DNA of 64,000 bases, taken from NCBI RefSeq assembly GCF_020783655.1, contig NZ_JAJGQH010000006.1, positions 1-64,000 of the forward strand, read 5' to 3'. The notes under the pieces are model-generated. The model was given only the letters and a program-made list of their open reading frames with translations. It was not told the origin of the DNA and did not search any database. Position numbers and translations under genes: made by a program. This document shows positions 18,319 through 28,127 of the stretch, piece by piece; position 1 is the stretch's first letter, and every line of letters starts with the position of its first letter. This DNA comes from Xanthomonas melonis (GTDB taxonomy: Bacteria; Pseudomonadota; Gammaproteobacteria; Xanthomonadales; Xanthomonadaceae).

Positions 18319-19077
18319 ATGACCGACCCTTTCACCAGCAACGGCGCCAAGATGCCGCCCAAACCCTTCACCATCGAAGAGGGCCGCCGCCAGGTGCGCA
18401 GCTTCGTGTTGCGCCAGGGGCGCTTCACGCCTGCGCAGCAGCGCGCCTTCGACGCGCTGTGGCCACGGTTCGGATTGGACTACACCGGTGCACCGCGCGA
18501 TCTGGATGCCACCTTCGGCCGCAGCGCCCCCAAGGTACTGGAGATCGGTTTCGGCAACGGCGCCGCGCTGCGCTTCGCCGCCCAGCATGACCCCAGCCGC
18601 GACTACATCGGCATCGAGGTACATGCACCCGGTGTAGGCCGCCTGCTCAATGCGCTGGACGAAGACGGCAGCGCGCATGTGCGCCTCTACCACCACGACG
18701 CGGTGGAAGTGCTGGAACGCGAAATCGCCGATGGCGCGCTGGACGAGGTGCGCATCTACTTCCCGGACCCCTGGCACAAGAAGCGGCACAACAAGCGCCG
18801 CCTCATCCAGCCGGCCTTTGCGCAGTTGCTGGTGCGCAAGCTGCGCCAGGGCGGCCGCCTGCATGCCGCCACCGACTGGGCCGATTACGCCGAACAGATG
18901 TGGGACGTGCTCGATGCCACCGACGGACTGGTCAACCGCGCCGGCCCGCGCGGCCACGTCGAACGCCCGGCCTGGCGACCGCAGACCCACTTCGAAACCC
19001 GCGGCCAGAAGCTTGGCCATGGCGTGTGGGATCTGTTGTACGACCGGGATTCGGGAGTGGGGATTGGGGATTCGTAA
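18319..19077 (+). CDS. trmB: tRNA (guanine-N7)-methyltransferase TrmB
   Basis: Methylates G46 of tRNA with SAM. Of 252 residues, the SAM-binding motif is [12 protein letters not shown], followed by the acidic loop [10 protein letters not shown] and the signature [14 protein letters not shown] that binds substrate. The final nine residues (DSGVGIGDS) and the stop codon are encoded by the left arm of the palindromic repeat at 19044-19146, so the native C-terminus has been replaced or extended by repeat sequence. Upstream is thiG, a different pathway, so co-regulation is not implied. Confidence 0.95.
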   Translation: MTDPFTSNGAKMPPKPFTIEEGRRQVRSFVLRQGRFTPAQQRAFDALWPRFGLDYTGAPRDLDATFGRSAPKVLEIGFGNGAALRFAAQHDPSRDYIGIEVHAPGVGRLLNALDEDGSAHVRLYHHDAVEVLEREIADGALDEVRIYFPDPWHKKRHNKRRLIQPAFAQLLVRKLRQGGRLHAATDWADYAEQMWDVLDATDGLVNRAGPRGHVERPAWRPQTHFETRGQKLGHGVWDLLYDRDSGVGIGDS

Positions 19078-19146
19078 CAGCGCCTTCCCGCACAATCGAC
19101 GCCGCAGCAGCTCAACGAATCCCCACTCCCGAATCACGAATCCCGG
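19044..19146. repeat. Palindromic repeat element A (GGGATTC-type)
   Basis: Two arms made of 6-8-base units such as GGGATTCG, GGAGTG, GGGATTG face each other at 19044-19075 and 19115-19146. The right arm is the approximate reverse complement of the left. The left arm encodes the end of trmB and its stop; the right arm ends six bases before the next start codon. Related elements lie at 51978-52085 and 55028-55136. Confidence 0.88.
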
Positions 19147-19152
19147 CCACTA

Positions 19153-21015
19153 ATGGACACCGCGCTGACGCTGACCAACGATATGAAGCTCGTCCTCGGG
19201 CTGGTCGGCTTCACGATGGCGATGTTCCTGTTCGAGCGCATCCGCGCCGACGTGGTGGCGTTGATCGTGCTGGTGGTGCTGGGCGTCACCGGGCTGGTGG
19301 CGCCGGAAGAACTGTTCGGCGGTTTTTCCGGTAACGCGGTGATGAGCATCATCGCCACCACCATCCTCGGCGCAGGCCTGGAACGCACCGGCGCGTTGAA
19401 CCGGCTGGCCAGCTGGTTGCTGCGGCGATCGCACGGCAGCGAGCAGCGGCTGATGATGATGACGCTGGGCATCTCCGGTTTGAACTCGTCGTTCATGCAG
19501 AACCCGTCGGTGATGGCGTTGTATCTGCCGGTGGCCTCGCGCCTTGCCGCACGCACCGGGCTCACCCTGCAGCGCATGCTGCTGCCGATCGCTTCGGCCA
19601 TCGTGATGGGCGGTGCACTCACCATGGTGGGCAACTCGCCGTTGATCCTGCTCAACGACCTGCTGGTGTCGGCCAACAACAACCTGCCCTCGGGCATGGC
19701 CAGCATCGAGCCGCTGACGATGTTCGCGCCGCTGCCGATCGGCGTGGCCTTGCTGATCGCGGCGCTGCTGTACTTCCGCTTCTATGGCGACCGCAAGCTG
19801 ATCGAGGAAGAGCGCCTGATCAACGAAGGCGTGACGCCGTCGCGCACCGAAAGCTATTTCGCCAAGACCTACGGCATCGATGGCGATGTGTTCGAGCTCA
19901 TCGTCACCGCCGAAAGCCCGCTGGTCGGCATGACCCTGGGTGAAGCCGAGGCCCTGCACGATGCGCCGCTGCTGCTGGCGCTGAAGACCGGCAACGACAC
20001 CCGTCTGGCGCCGCCGGCGGACATGCGCATCTGGGTCGGCAGCGTGCTGGGCGCGATGGGCCGGCGCCAGGAGGTGGCCGACTTCGCGCAGAACCATTTC
20101 CTGCGCATGTCCTCGCGGCTGCGCAACCTGGGCGATCTGTTCAACCCGAGCCTGGCGGGCATTTCCGAAGCGGTCATCCCGCCCAATTCGCGGTTGATCG
20201 GCAAGAGCGCCGGCGAACTGCGGCTGCGCAAGCAGGCCGGCATCAGCCTGCTGGCGATCAACCGCGACAAACAGGTCATCCGCGAGGACGTGCGCAACGT
20301 GCCGCTGCGCGCCGGCGACATGTTGGTGTTCCACAGCATCTGGCAGGATCTGGCGCAGGCAGCGGAAAGCCGCGACTTCGTGCCGGTCACCGATTTCCCG
20401 AAGGGCGAACAACGCCCGCACAAATTCAAGATCGCCATGGCGATCTTCGCCTTCACCATCTTGATCGCACTGACCTCCAAGCTGCCGGTGGCACTGACGC
20501 TGATGACCGGCGTGGCCTGCATGCTGGTGGCCGGCGTGCTGCGCATGGACGAGGCCTACGCCTCGATCAACTGGAAGACCATCTTCATGATGGCCGGGCT
20601 GATTCCCCTGGGTTGGGCGATGGACAGCAGCGGCACCGCTGCCTGGGTCGCCGGCCACACCATCGACCGCCTGCCCGAAGGCATCCCGGTGTGGGCGCTG
20701 GAAATCAGCCTGGCACTGCTGACCACCGCGTTCTCGCTGGTGATCAGCCATGTGGGTGCGACCATCGTGATGGTGCCCATCGCGGTCAACCTGGCGTTGG
20801 CGGCCAACGGCAACCCCACCGCCTTCGCACTGATCGTGGCGCTATCGGCATCCAACAATCTGATGACCGCCTCCAACCCGGTGATCTCGATGGTCGCCGG
20901 CCCGGCCAACTATCAGCCGCGCGAACTGTGGCGCGTGGGCGCACCGCTGTCGCTGATCTACATCGTGGTGATGGTGGCGACGATCAACCTGATGTTCTGG
21001 TGGGCGGCGCGCTGA
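19153..21015 (+). CDS. SLC13/DASS-type anion transporter with two RCK_C domains
   Basis: A 620-residue inner-membrane permease. Five or more membrane helices (residues 10-185) are followed by a soluble segment about 205-405 with two TrkA-C/RCK_C modules (EAVIPPNSRLIGKSAGELRL belongs to the second), then the second membrane half. NPSVMALYLPV and VGNSPLILLNDLL resemble the conserved loops of sodium/dicarboxylate-sulfate transporters. The substrate could be sulfate, citrate or another dicarboxylate and cannot be settled. The repeat arm ending at 19146 occupies the place of the ribosome-binding site, so translation may be weak or leaderless. Confidence 0.88.
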   Translation: MDTALTLTNDMKLVLGLVGFTMAMFLFERIRADVVALIVLVVLGVTGLVAPEELFGGFSGNAVMSIIATTILGAGLERTGALNRLASWLLRRSHGSEQRLMMMTLGISGLNSSFMQNPSVMALYLPVASRLAARTGLTLQRMLLPIASAIVMGGALTMVGNSPLILLNDLLVSANNNLPSGMASIEPLTMFAPLPIGVALLIAALLYFRFYGDRKLIEEERLINEGVTPSRTESYFAKTYGIDGDVFELIVTAESPLVGMTLGEAEALHDAPLLLALKTGNDTRLAPPADMRIWVGSVLGAMGRRQEVADFAQNHFLRMSSRLRNLGDLFNPSLAGISEAVIPPNSRLIGKSAGELRLRKQAGISLLAINRDKQVIREDVRNVPLRAGDMLVFHSIWQDLAQAAESRDFVPVTDFPKGEQRPHKFKIAMAIFAFTILIALTSKLPVALTLMTGVACMLVAGVLRMDEAYASINWKTIFMMAGLIPLGWAMDSSGTAAWVAGHTIDRLPEGIPVWALEISLALLTTAFSLVISHVGATIVMVPIAVNLALAANGNPTAFALIVALSASNNLMTASNPVISMVAGPANYQPRELWRVGAPLSLIYIVVMVATINLMFWWAAR

Positions 21016-21220
21016 GGGCGGCGATACGCCGGCGGATGCCGCACTCATTGCACGCGACATGCAGCGACCACGCCAGACACCGGCGGGCTGCTGCACTCTG
21101 CGCGCAGGTCGCGGCCCGGTCGTCGCGCGCGCGGGCCATCTTCGACGCGCGCAGCGCTCCCGTTCTTGCGGTGACGTTCTGTCTTGCGCAGGGCTCGCGG
21201 GCCGCGCTGCGGGCGCTGCC

Positions 21221-21562
21221 CTAGGCGAGCAGCACCTGCCCTGCCTCGATGCGCACCGGCACCGCGACCAGCGATTGGCCGCGACACGGCCCGCTGATGC
21301 ATTCGCCTGCCCCCAGCTCGAATGCAGCGCCGTGCGCGGCGCAGACCAGATGGCCGTCTGCGGTCTTGAGAAACTGACCCGGCGCCCAGTCCAGCCGTCG
21401 GCCGGCATGCGGACAGACATTCAACCAGGCACGCACCTGCTCGCCGTCGCGGTACAGCACCAGCGACTCGGCACTGCCGCCCCACACCGCCTCCACTTCC
21501 AGCACTCCGGCATCGGGAATCTGTGCGACGGCAACAAGCGGGACGGGCGATGGCGCGGACAT
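21221..21562 (-). CDS. Small Rieske [2Fe-2S] protein
   Basis: From MSAPSPVPLV (21562) the protein has 113 residues. The Rieske ligands are clear: CPHAGRRLDW supplies Cys and His and CAAHGAAF supplies the second pair. Such proteins act as electron-transfer components of oxygenases or as stand-alone redox proteins. No oxygenase is adjacent. A frame running upstream to 21799 lacks conserved content. Confidence 0.85.
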   Translation of the reverse strand: MSAPSPVPLVAVAQIPDAGVLEVEAVWGGSAESLVLYRDGEQVRAWLNVCPHAGRRLDWAPGQFLKTADGHLVCAAHGAAFELGAGECISGPCRGQSLVAVPVRIEAGQVLLA

Positions 21563-21789
21563 TGGCACTGGCTGCTGGCGGTGGGCGGCGATTGTGGCAT
21601 GCGCCTGGCTACGGTCGCTGCCGGCGGCCTGTGGTGCTGGCAGGCGAACCTGACGACCGTCATGGGCATGCGCTTGCCCGTGATGTGATGCCCTTAACAA
21701 AACAGGCGTCGATTTAACGAAGTTTTCACTCAATGACATGAAACCGCAACGATACTGCGCGCTCGTTTCCTGCCCGGCAGCCCACCGCC

Positions 21790-22065
21790 ATGCCTGCACG
21801 CATTTTCCAATCCGGCCACCTGCATCACCTGTTTGCGCCGCGCAAGCCGCGCCACCCGCTGGTACGCGTCGCTGCCGGCCTTGCCGGGCTGGCCATTCTT
21901 GCGGTGCTGATCTTCTTCAGCGTCTTCGTGGGTGCGGCGATGATCCTGGGCGGCATCGCCTGGAAGCTCCTGAGCAAGTCGAACCGGCGGGCGCCGCAGC
22001 AGGCGCGCGTGGTCGATGCCGAATACCGCGTGGTGCGCAAGCCTGCGCTGCCGATGTCGCACTGA
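21790..22065 (+). CDS. Small single-span membrane protein
   Basis: A 91-residue protein with a basic N-terminus (HLHHLFAPRKPRHPL), a hydrophobic stretch at about 25-60 (GLAGLAILAVLIFFSVFVGAA), and a basic C-terminal tail. No recognised family. It is oriented away from the Rieske gene and followed by a strong hairpin, which supports a real transcription unit. Confidence 0.6.
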   Translation: MPARIFQSGHLHHLFAPRKPRHPLVRVAAGLAGLAILAVLIFFSVFVGAAMILGGIAWKLLSKSNRRAPQQARVVDAEYRVVRKPALPMSH

Positions 22066-22112
22066 GGTCTGCGCGGCACGCCTGCCGAGCCGGTCCACAC
22101 TCCCACTGCATC

Positions 22113-22142
22113 GCATCGGCATGTCGACGGACATGCCGATGT
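22113..22142 (+). terminator. Perfect hairpin after the small membrane protein
   Basis: CATCGGCATGTC and GACATGCCGATG form a perfect 12-bp stem with a GACG loop, followed by TCGTTTG. It is probably the terminator of the gene ending at 22065, although the T-tract is short. Confidence 0.65.
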
Positions 22143-22265
22143 CGTTTGCACGCCAAGATGCATCTACTGCGATGTGCCGGCCGCTGCCCGGTGCGCCATT
22201 GCCGAAGGTTCCGTCGTACGCCGTAGAGCGGCTAGACTCACGCGTCCCGTTCCGAGGATGCGCGC

Positions 22266-22979
22266 ATGACCCACGATGTGATTCCCGCTGCCGATGTTCC
22301 GCGTATTCCGGTGATCGGCGGCGGCAATTTTCCGGTGCATCGCATCTATTGCGTCGGCCGAAACTTCGCCGACCACGCGCGTGAAATGGGCGCCAGCGCG
22401 CCGGCATCGAAGGCAGAACGCGGCCAGCCGACCTTTTTCATGAAACCCGCCGACGCCATCGTGGTCGGCCACGGCGACCACATCGCCTACCCGCCCGGCA
22501 CCCGGGAGCTGCATCACGAAGTGGAACTGGTGGTCGCGCTGGGCAGCGACGCGCCGGCGGGCGAAGTGCCGGTGGACCAGGCCGAGGCGTTGATCTACGG
22601 CTATGGCGTGGGGCTGGACCTGACCCGGCGCGATCTGCAGGCCGCTGCCAAAGCCAAGGGCCTGCCCTGGGATACCGCGAAGGGCTTCGACCAGTCCGCG
22701 CCGATCAGCGAACTGGTGCATGCCGGCGAGGTGGGCGCACTGGATGCGCTGAACCTGTCGCTGGAAGTCAACGGGCAGGTACGCCAGCAGTCGTTGCTGG
22801 ATCAGATGATCTGGAGCGTGCCGGAAATCCTGCACGAGCTCTCCAAACTCTACGCACTGCGCGCCGGCGATCTGATCTTCATGGGCACACCGGCCGGCGT
22901 GGGGCCCTTGCTGCCGGGCGACCAGTTCAGTGCGCGCCTGGAGAACGTGGCCGAGCGCCACGGCATCATCGCGGGCTGA
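22266..22979 (+). CDS. Fumarylacetoacetate hydrolase-family enzyme
   Basis: A 237-residue FAH-fold hydrolase or decarboxylase. It starts with a family-typical [17 protein letters not shown], then [10 protein letters not shown], the metal-ligand region [11 protein letters not shown] (Glu-x-Glu) and [14 protein letters not shown], ending with [18 protein letters not shown]. It resembles fumarylpyruvate hydrolases and oxaloacetate-tautomerase/decarboxylase-like FAHD proteins; the substrate cannot be fixed. The ribosome-binding site GAGGA lies seven bases before ATG. Confidence 0.9.
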   Translation: MTHDVIPAADVPRIPVIGGGNFPVHRIYCVGRNFADHAREMGASAPASKAERGQPTFFMKPADAIVVGHGDHIAYPPGTRELHHEVELVVALGSDAPAGEVPVDQAEALIYGYGVGLDLTRRDLQAAAKAKGLPWDTAKGFDQSAPISELVHAGEVGALDALNLSLEVNGQVRQQSLLDQMIWSVPEILHELSKLYALRAGDLIFMGTPAGVGPLLPGDQFSARLENVAERHGIIAG

Positions 22980-23040
22980 CATCGGCCGGGCTAGGATCGG
23001 CTCAGCGGCAGTTGGTCCGCGACCGCATCAGGAGTGCGCT

Positions 23041-23472
23041 ATGGGAATGGTCAGCGAATTCAAGCAATTCGCGATGCGCGGCAACGTCATCGATCTTGCG
23101 GTCGGTGTGGTCATCGGCGCGGCGTTCGGCAAGATCGTCACCGCATTGGTGGAAAAGATCATCATGCCGCCGATCGGCTGGGCCATCGGTAACGTGGATT
23201 TTTCGCGCTTGGCGTGGGTACTCAAGCCGGCCGGGGTCGACGCTACCGGCAAGGAGATTCCGGCCGTGGTGATCGGCTACGGCGATTTCATCAACACCGT
23301 CGTGCAATTCGTGATCATCGCCTTCGCGATCTTCCTGGTGGTCAAGCTGATCAACCGTCTCAGCCATCGCAAGCCCGATGCGCCCAAGGGACCGAGCGAA
23401 GAAGTGCTGTTGCTGCGCGAGATCCGCGATAGTCTCAAGAACGGCACACTCAAGCCGCCGGTTGCGCCGTAA
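23041..23472 (+). CDS. mscL: Large-conductance mechanosensitive channel MscL
   Basis: Pentameric emergency osmotic valve of the inner membrane. The 143-residue sequence begins [30 protein letters not shown] (N-terminal helix and TM1), has TM2 at [16 protein letters not shown], and ends with the cytoplasmic helix [16 protein letters not shown] lies six bases before the ATG at 23041, settling the start; an earlier ATG overlaps the preceding gene. Confidence 0.97.
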   Translation: MGMVSEFKQFAMRGNVIDLAVGVVIGAAFGKIVTALVEKIIMPPIGWAIGNVDFSRLAWVLKPAGVDATGKEIPAVVIGYGDFINTVVQFVIIAFAIFLVVKLINRLSHRKPDAPKGPSEEVLLLREIRDSLKNGTLKPPVAP

Positions 23473-23526
23473 ACGGGCCCATCCGCCGCGCACGCGGCAC
23501 CGGACAATGACCTTTCACACGCAGAC

Positions 23527-23560
23527 GGGGGACCTTGCGCTGATAAGCTCAAGGTCCCCC
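23527..23560 (+). terminator. Intrinsic terminator after mscL
   Basis: GGGGGACCTTG and CAAGGTCCCCC make an 11-bp perfect stem around a 12-base loop, followed by TGTCGTTT. It is placed between mscL and the peptidase gene. Confidence 0.8.
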
Positions 23561-23580
23561 TGTCGTTTGGAGCCGCCTGC

Positions 23581-24999
23581 ATGCGTCGCCTCGCTGTCGC
23601 CATTTCCGCCCTGCTCGCCTGCTCGTCTGCGCTTGCCGCGCAGACCACCATTCCCGACAGCGCGTTGCGCACCGCCGCGCAGCTGCGCGAGCAGGCGCTG
23701 GCCGACACCACCGGCTTTGCAGTGGTGGAATCGCTGACCACCGAAGTGGGCCCGCGCATCGCCGGGGGCGAGGCCGATCCGCGCGCGGTGGCCTGGGCCA
23801 AGGCCAAGTTCCAGTCGCTGGGCTTCGACAAGGTGTGGACCGAACCGGTGACCTTTCCCAAGTGGGAACGGCGTAGCGAACACGCCGCGGTGCTGGGCGC
23901 GCATGCACAACCGCTGACCATCACGGCCTTGGGTGGCAGCCCTGGGGGCAGTGTCGAGGGTGAAGTGGTGCGCTTCGAGACCCTTGCCGCGTTGCAGGCC
24001 GCGCCCGCAGGCTCGCTGGCCGGCAAGATCGCCTTCGTGGACTATCAAATGGTCAAGGCGCGCGACGGCAAGGATTACGGCAATGGCGGCGCGGTGCGCA
24101 GCAAGGGACCCTCGGAAGCGATCCGCAAGGGCGCGATCGGCTTCGTGATGCGCTCGGCCGGCACCGATTCGCATCGCGTGCCGCATACCGGCATCACCCG
24201 GTTCGACGAGGGGCTTACGCCGGTGCCGGCAGCGGCCCTGTCGGTGCCCGACGCCAACCAGCTCGCGCGCCTGGTCGCCCTGGGCGCCACACGCATCCGC
24301 CTGAGCCTGGATTGCGGCTGGGACGGCACTGCCACGTCGTACAACGTGATCGGCGAAATCACCGGCCGCAGCAAGCCCAAGGAAGTGGTGGTGATCGGCG
24401 GGCACCTGGATTCCTGGGATCTGGGCACCGGTGCGATCGACGACGGCGCTGGCGTGGCGATCACCATGGCGGCCGGCCATCTGATCGGGCAACTCGAGCA
24501 GGCTCCCAAGCGCAGCATCCGCGTGGTGGCCTTCGCCAACGAAGAACAAGGCCTGTACGGCGGCAAGGCCTATGCCGCCGCGCACGGCAAGGATGCCAAG
24601 GACATGGCGCTGCATCAGATCGGCGCGGAGAGCGACTTCGGCGCAGGGCGGATCTATGCATTCAATACCGGCTCCGTAGCGCCGGACGCGTCGCGCGCTG
24701 CGACGAGGCAGATTGCCGAGGTGTTGGCACCGCTGGGCATCGAATACGCACCGACCAAGGGCGGGCCGGGCCCGGACGTCGGCCCGATCTCCGCCAAGGG
24801 CGGTGCCTGGGCATGGCTGGCGCAGGACGGCACCGACTACTTCGATCTGCACCATACCGCCGACGACACCCTGGACAAGATCGACCCGAAGGCGCTCGCG
24901 CAGAACGTGGCCGCCTACACCGTGTTCGCGTATCTGGCGGCCGAAGCCGATGGCGATTTCGGCAGCCGCGCCCGCGCTGTACAGCCGCCGAGCGAGTAA
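23581..24999 (+). CDS. Secreted M28-family metallopeptidase
   Basis: A 472-residue zinc aminopeptidase/carboxypeptidase. It has a signal peptide MRRLAVAISALLACSSALAA, then a PA-like insert about 125-225, and the M28 core with zinc ligands: His and Asp in GGHLDSWDLG, bridging Asp in AIDDGAG, Glu in NEEQGLYG (catalytic Glu first), Asp in ESDFGAG and His in DLHHTADDT. Periplasmic or secreted peptide digestion is likely. It is the first of a run of exported hydrolases. GGAG lies eight bases upstream of the ATG. Confidence 0.94.
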   Translation: MRRLAVAISALLACSSALAAQTTIPDSALRTAAQLREQALADTTGFAVVESLTTEVGPRIAGGEADPRAVAWAKAKFQSLGFDKVWTEPVTFPKWERRSEHAAVLGAHAQPLTITALGGSPGGSVEGEVVRFETLAALQAAPAGSLAGKIAFVDYQMVKARDGKDYGNGGAVRSKGPSEAIRKGAIGFVMRSAGTDSHRVPHTGITRFDEGLTPVPAAALSVPDANQLARLVALGATRIRLSLDCGWDGTATSYNVIGEITGRSKPKEVVVIGGHLDSWDLGTGAIDDGAGVAITMAAGHLIGQLEQAPKRSIRVVAFANEEQGLYGGKAYAAAHGKDAKDMALHQIGAESDFGAGRIYAFNTGSVAPDASRAATRQIAEVLAPLGIEYAPTKGGPGPDVGPISAKGGAWAWLAQDGTDYFDLHHTADDTLDKIDPKALAQNVAAYTVFAYLAAEADGDFGSRARAVQPPSE

Positions 25000-25050
25000 G
25001 CTGGCAGCGCATCGCCCGCTTGCGCTTCTACTCCAGGACGAGCACACACG

Positions 25051-26103
25051 ATGGTGGTCAAGCGCAAACGCAGTGCGAACACCGCGGCGACGTTGCTGGA
25101 TGTCGCCAAGCATGCAGGCGTGTCGCCGATGACCGCTTCGCGCGTGATCAACCGCCACCCGCATGTCGGGCAGGACATGCGGGAGCGGGTGGAAGCGTCG
25201 GTACAGGCGCTGGGCTACCGGCCCAATCTGGCGGGCCGCTCGTTGCGCACCAGCGGCCTGCTGCGCATCGGCGTGCTGTACAGCAACCCGAGCGCGGCCT
25301 ATCTCAATCAATTCATGCTGGGCCTGCTCGAACAGAGCAGCCTCAATGGTAGCCAGGTACTGGTGGAAAAATGCGGCGCCATCCGCAGCCAGCGCGCCGC
25401 CACCGAGCGTCTGCTGGCAGCCGGCGTGGACGGCGTGATCCTGCCGCCGCCACTGTGCGATTCGCGTCAGACCATCGCCGAACTGGATGCACGCGGGATT
25501 CCGGTGGTGGCCGTGGCCAGCGGCGCGCCGATGGCGCAGATCAGCTCGGTGCGTATCGACGACTATCAGGCGGCGCGCGCCATCGTTGCGCATCTGATCG
25601 AGCTCGGGCATCGGCGCATCGCCTTGATCAAGGGCGATCCGAAACATACGCCGAGCGCGCTGCGTGCCAACGGGTACGCCGACAGCCTGCAGGCGGCCGG
25701 TCTGGAGATCGCCGACGAACTGATCGCAGACGGGCTGTTCACCTACCACTCCGGCCTGCTCGCCGCGCGCAGCCTGCTCGCCCGTCCGCAGCCGCCGACC
25801 GCGATCTTCTGCAGCAACGACGATATGGCCGCCGCCGCGGTCGCCGTCGCGCACGGATTGGGATTACGCGTGCCCGAGGACGTCTCGGTGGCCGGGTTCG
25901 ACGACACGCCGGTGGCCACCACCATCTGGCCCGAACTCACCACCGTGCATCAACCGGTGGCCGCAATGGGGCGCGCGGCGGTTTCTCTGCTGGCCGATGC
26001 GATCCGCCAGCGGCGCAAGGGCGACTCGATGACCGGCGTACACCAGGTCATGAAATACACCGTGGTCAAACGCGGCTCCACGGCAGCGCCGGCCGGAGCG
26101 TGA
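25051..26103 (+). CDS. LacI-family transcriptional regulator
   Basis: A 350-residue repressor with an N-terminal helix-turn-helix and hinge (TLLDVAKHAGVSPMTASRVI, then VQALGYRPNLAGRSLRT) and a periplasmic-binding-protein-like effector domain (residues about 70-335). It closely follows the GntR/LacI pattern for sugar or sugar-acid sensing. It converges on the GH6 cellobiohydrolase gene and precedes the TonB receptor/GH2/GH97 genes, so it is the natural candidate regulator of that set. No operator match could be tested. Confidence 0.93.
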   Translation: MVVKRKRSANTAATLLDVAKHAGVSPMTASRVINRHPHVGQDMRERVEASVQALGYRPNLAGRSLRTSGLLRIGVLYSNPSAAYLNQFMLGLLEQSSLNGSQVLVEKCGAIRSQRAATERLLAAGVDGVILPPPLCDSRQTIAELDARGIPVVAVASGAPMAQISSVRIDDYQAARAIVAHLIELGHRRIALIKGDPKHTPSALRANGYADSLQAAGLEIADELIADGLFTYHSGLLAARSLLARPQPPTAIFCSNDDMAAAAVAVAHGLGLRVPEDVSVAGFDDTPVATTIWPELTTVHQPVAAMGRAAVSLLADAIRQRRKGDSMTGVHQVMKYTVVKRGSTAAPAGA

Positions 26104-26319
26104 TCGGCGTTGCCGATCGTCGCTGGATGCCATCTGCGCGACATTCCCATGCCTGCGACAGCGTACACATGTCGGAACGGCTACCGCCGCGCCGTCAGTC
26201 AGGGCGCCTCCGCACTGCTCCATGCTCGCGGCGCCGGTCGCCGGACCCGCAGCAGACGCTGTGGCATCTCGCAGGCCATGCAACGCCCAGGCCAGCAAGC
26301 AATCCTCTGATCATCGCAA

Positions 26320-26351
26320 CGATCATGGCGGCCGCTGGGCCGCCATGATCG
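26320..26351. terminator. Strong hairpin between convergent LacI and cellobiohydrolase genes
   Basis: A perfect 14-bp stem CGATCATGGCGGCC / GGCCGCCATGATCG with a GCTG loop. It sits between the two stop codons and can serve both transcripts, though neither side has a long T-run. Confidence 0.75.
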
Positions 26352-26444
26352 GAACCTCACATCACCTGCGCCGCGATGGAGTCGCAACGGTGGACGCACT
26401 GCGCGTCCATGCCGGGTCATCCACACGATGCATCGGCAGACAGG

Positions 26445-28127
26445 TCAGCGGCGCGGCTGCGCGCGTACCAGGGCCGATGGCGCGCTGGCGCCTGCGGCGC
26501 TGTTCGCCGTGACCATATAGTCGTAGCTCGCTCCATTGGTTACCGACTGATCGACATACGCGGCGGTGACCAGTGCGGGCGCCACCACGGCGAACGTACC
26601 GATGCCCGCGAGGCGGCGGCTGACCGTGTAGCTGCTCGCACCCGCCACCGGAGACCAGCTCAGCTTCACCCGGCCATCGCCACCAGCGGCAGTGAGCCCG
26701 CGCGTAGCGCCCGGCACCGCGCTCGGCGCCGGCGCAACCGTCGTGGCGCTGGCGGTTGCGATGACCGGATACGCGTTGTTCACCAACTCGACGAACTGGT
26801 TGTGGAACCAGGCGCCGGAGATCGGCGCGCCGGGGAAGGAGCCGGACAACACCCCATCGGCGGTCGTGTAGGTGGGATCGCACATCCGGTCGAAGCCCTT
26901 GCCCTCATTGTTGGGAATGAGGGAGCTGGAGCCGTCGGATTCGCCCGGCGGCTTGACCCAGGCATACGCATCCAGATGCGGACCAGGTGCGGCCGTCGGC
27001 AGCTCGCCGATGCCCGCGCCCTTCTGATTGCACCAGTTACCGCGGTGCAGACGGCGATCGATGCGGCCGGAATTGACGTAACTGGTGATGTCGTTACCGA
27101 AGGCGCCGCTCGGGCGATTCGGCCCGCCCCAACCATTACGTCCGGTATCGACGATGAAACCGATGGAGCTGGGCCAGCCCGCGCTGACGAACCCGTTGTA
27201 CAGGGCCTGGGTAAAATCGGTCTCGTCGAAATACGGATTCCACTCGTAATACTTCGACGATTTGATCGGTTGCCCGTTGATGCTCAATTCGGGGTTGGGC
27301 AGATTCGGCTCGTTCAACGGCGTGGTATTGGCGGTATTGGTGACGAACCCGTCCACACTTGCAAGGCCCGCGGTTGTACCGAGCACCACCCTGGTGTAGA
27401 GCGAAATCGACGGGCCACGATTGCTATCCCAGCCCAGCCAGCCGGAATGGCCGATATCCAGGTAGTTGTAGGTGTTCGGGATGGCATGCAGCTTGTTGAT
27501 GGCGTACTTGATGCCTTCTTCGTAAATGCCGGTGGAATTGGCCAACGCGCAGCGCATATCGTTCAAATTGGTGACCAGATTGGGAAGACTGTCCGGCTCG
27601 ATCACGTTGACGATGCGAATATCCTTGTATTTCGGATCGGCGAATATCGCGGCGATCACATCGATGTATTCCTTCTTGTAACGCTCCAGCGCTGCCGGGG
27701 TCAGCGGCAATTCGCCATTGGAGGCCAGCGCGTGGCAGTCGCGGCCCGGCAGGTTGTAAATCACGAAGCTGGCCGTGATCGGCGTGTTCGGCTTCTTCTG
27801 TGCCAGTGCGGCATCCAGATGCCCTCGCAAACCCAGCCGTCCGGCGTTCTGCGAGCCTCCGCCGATCGCAGCGATGCGGTCCAGCCACACCGCGGTGGGG
27901 TAGGTCTTCACCACGCCCATCTTTGCCTTCAGCGGAAGGCCCTTGACCTTCGCGATCGATGCATCGACCTTCTTGGCGTAATCGGGATTGACATACCCGC
28001 TGGCGCCAACGAACGGATTGTCGACATGGGCTTGCGCGCCCACCGCCCCGATCAAAAACGGGTTCACTGCCAATAGCGAGAGCGCCAGCGAGCGCTTGAG
28101 ATTCCGACGAATGCCTTTCCTGGTCAT
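26445..28127 (-). CDS. cbsA: Secreted GH6 cellobiohydrolase, CbsA-type, with C-terminal FnIII domain
   Basis: Releases cellobiose from cellulose chain ends outside the cell. From MTRKGIRRN (28127; ribosome-binding site AAGGTGA) it has 560 residues: signal peptide ending near VGAQAHV, GH6 catalytic domain about 40-455, and a fibronectin type III module about 470-560. Visible GH6 signatures are YNLPGRDCHALASNGE, VIEPDSLPN with catalytic Asp179, DIGHSGWLGWDS and AWVKPPGESDG. Xanthomonas CbsA is a type II-secreted virulence enzyme associated with vascular colonisation. The gene is intact, with no insertion or frameshift. ATGs further upstream extend into non-conserved sequence. Confidence 0.95.
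   Translation of the reverse strand: MTRKGIRRNLKRSLALSLLAVNPFLIGAVGAQAHVDNPFVGASGYVNPDYAKKVDASIAKVKGLPLKAKMGVVKTYPTAVWLDRIAAIGGGSQNAGRLGLRGHLDAALAQKKPNTPITASFVIYNLPGRDCHALASNGELPLTPAALERYKKEYIDVIAAIFADPKYKDIRIVNVIEPDSLPNLVTNLNDMRCALANSTGIYEEGIKYAINKLHAIPNTYNYLDIGHSGWLGWDSNRGPSISLYTRVVLGTTAGLASVDGFVTNTANTTPLNEPNLPNPELSINGQPIKSSKYYEWNPYFDETDFTQALYNGFVSAGWPSSIGFIVDTGRNGWGGPNRPSGAFGNDITSYVNSGRIDRRLHRGNWCNQKGAGIGELPTAAPGPHLDAYAWVKPPGESDGSSSLIPNNEGKGFDRMCDPTYTTADGVLSGSFPGAPISGAWFHNQFVELVNNAYPVIATASATTVAPAPSAVPGATRGLTAAGGDGRVKLSWSPVAGASSYTVSRRLAGIGTFAVVAPALVTAAYVDQSVTNGASYDYMVTANSAAGASAPSALVRAQPRR

Noticed and set aside
23515-25854. A 779-codon leftward frame opposite the M28 peptidase and LacI genes
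   Set aside because: Covers two well-supported genes on the other strand and has no recognisable domains.
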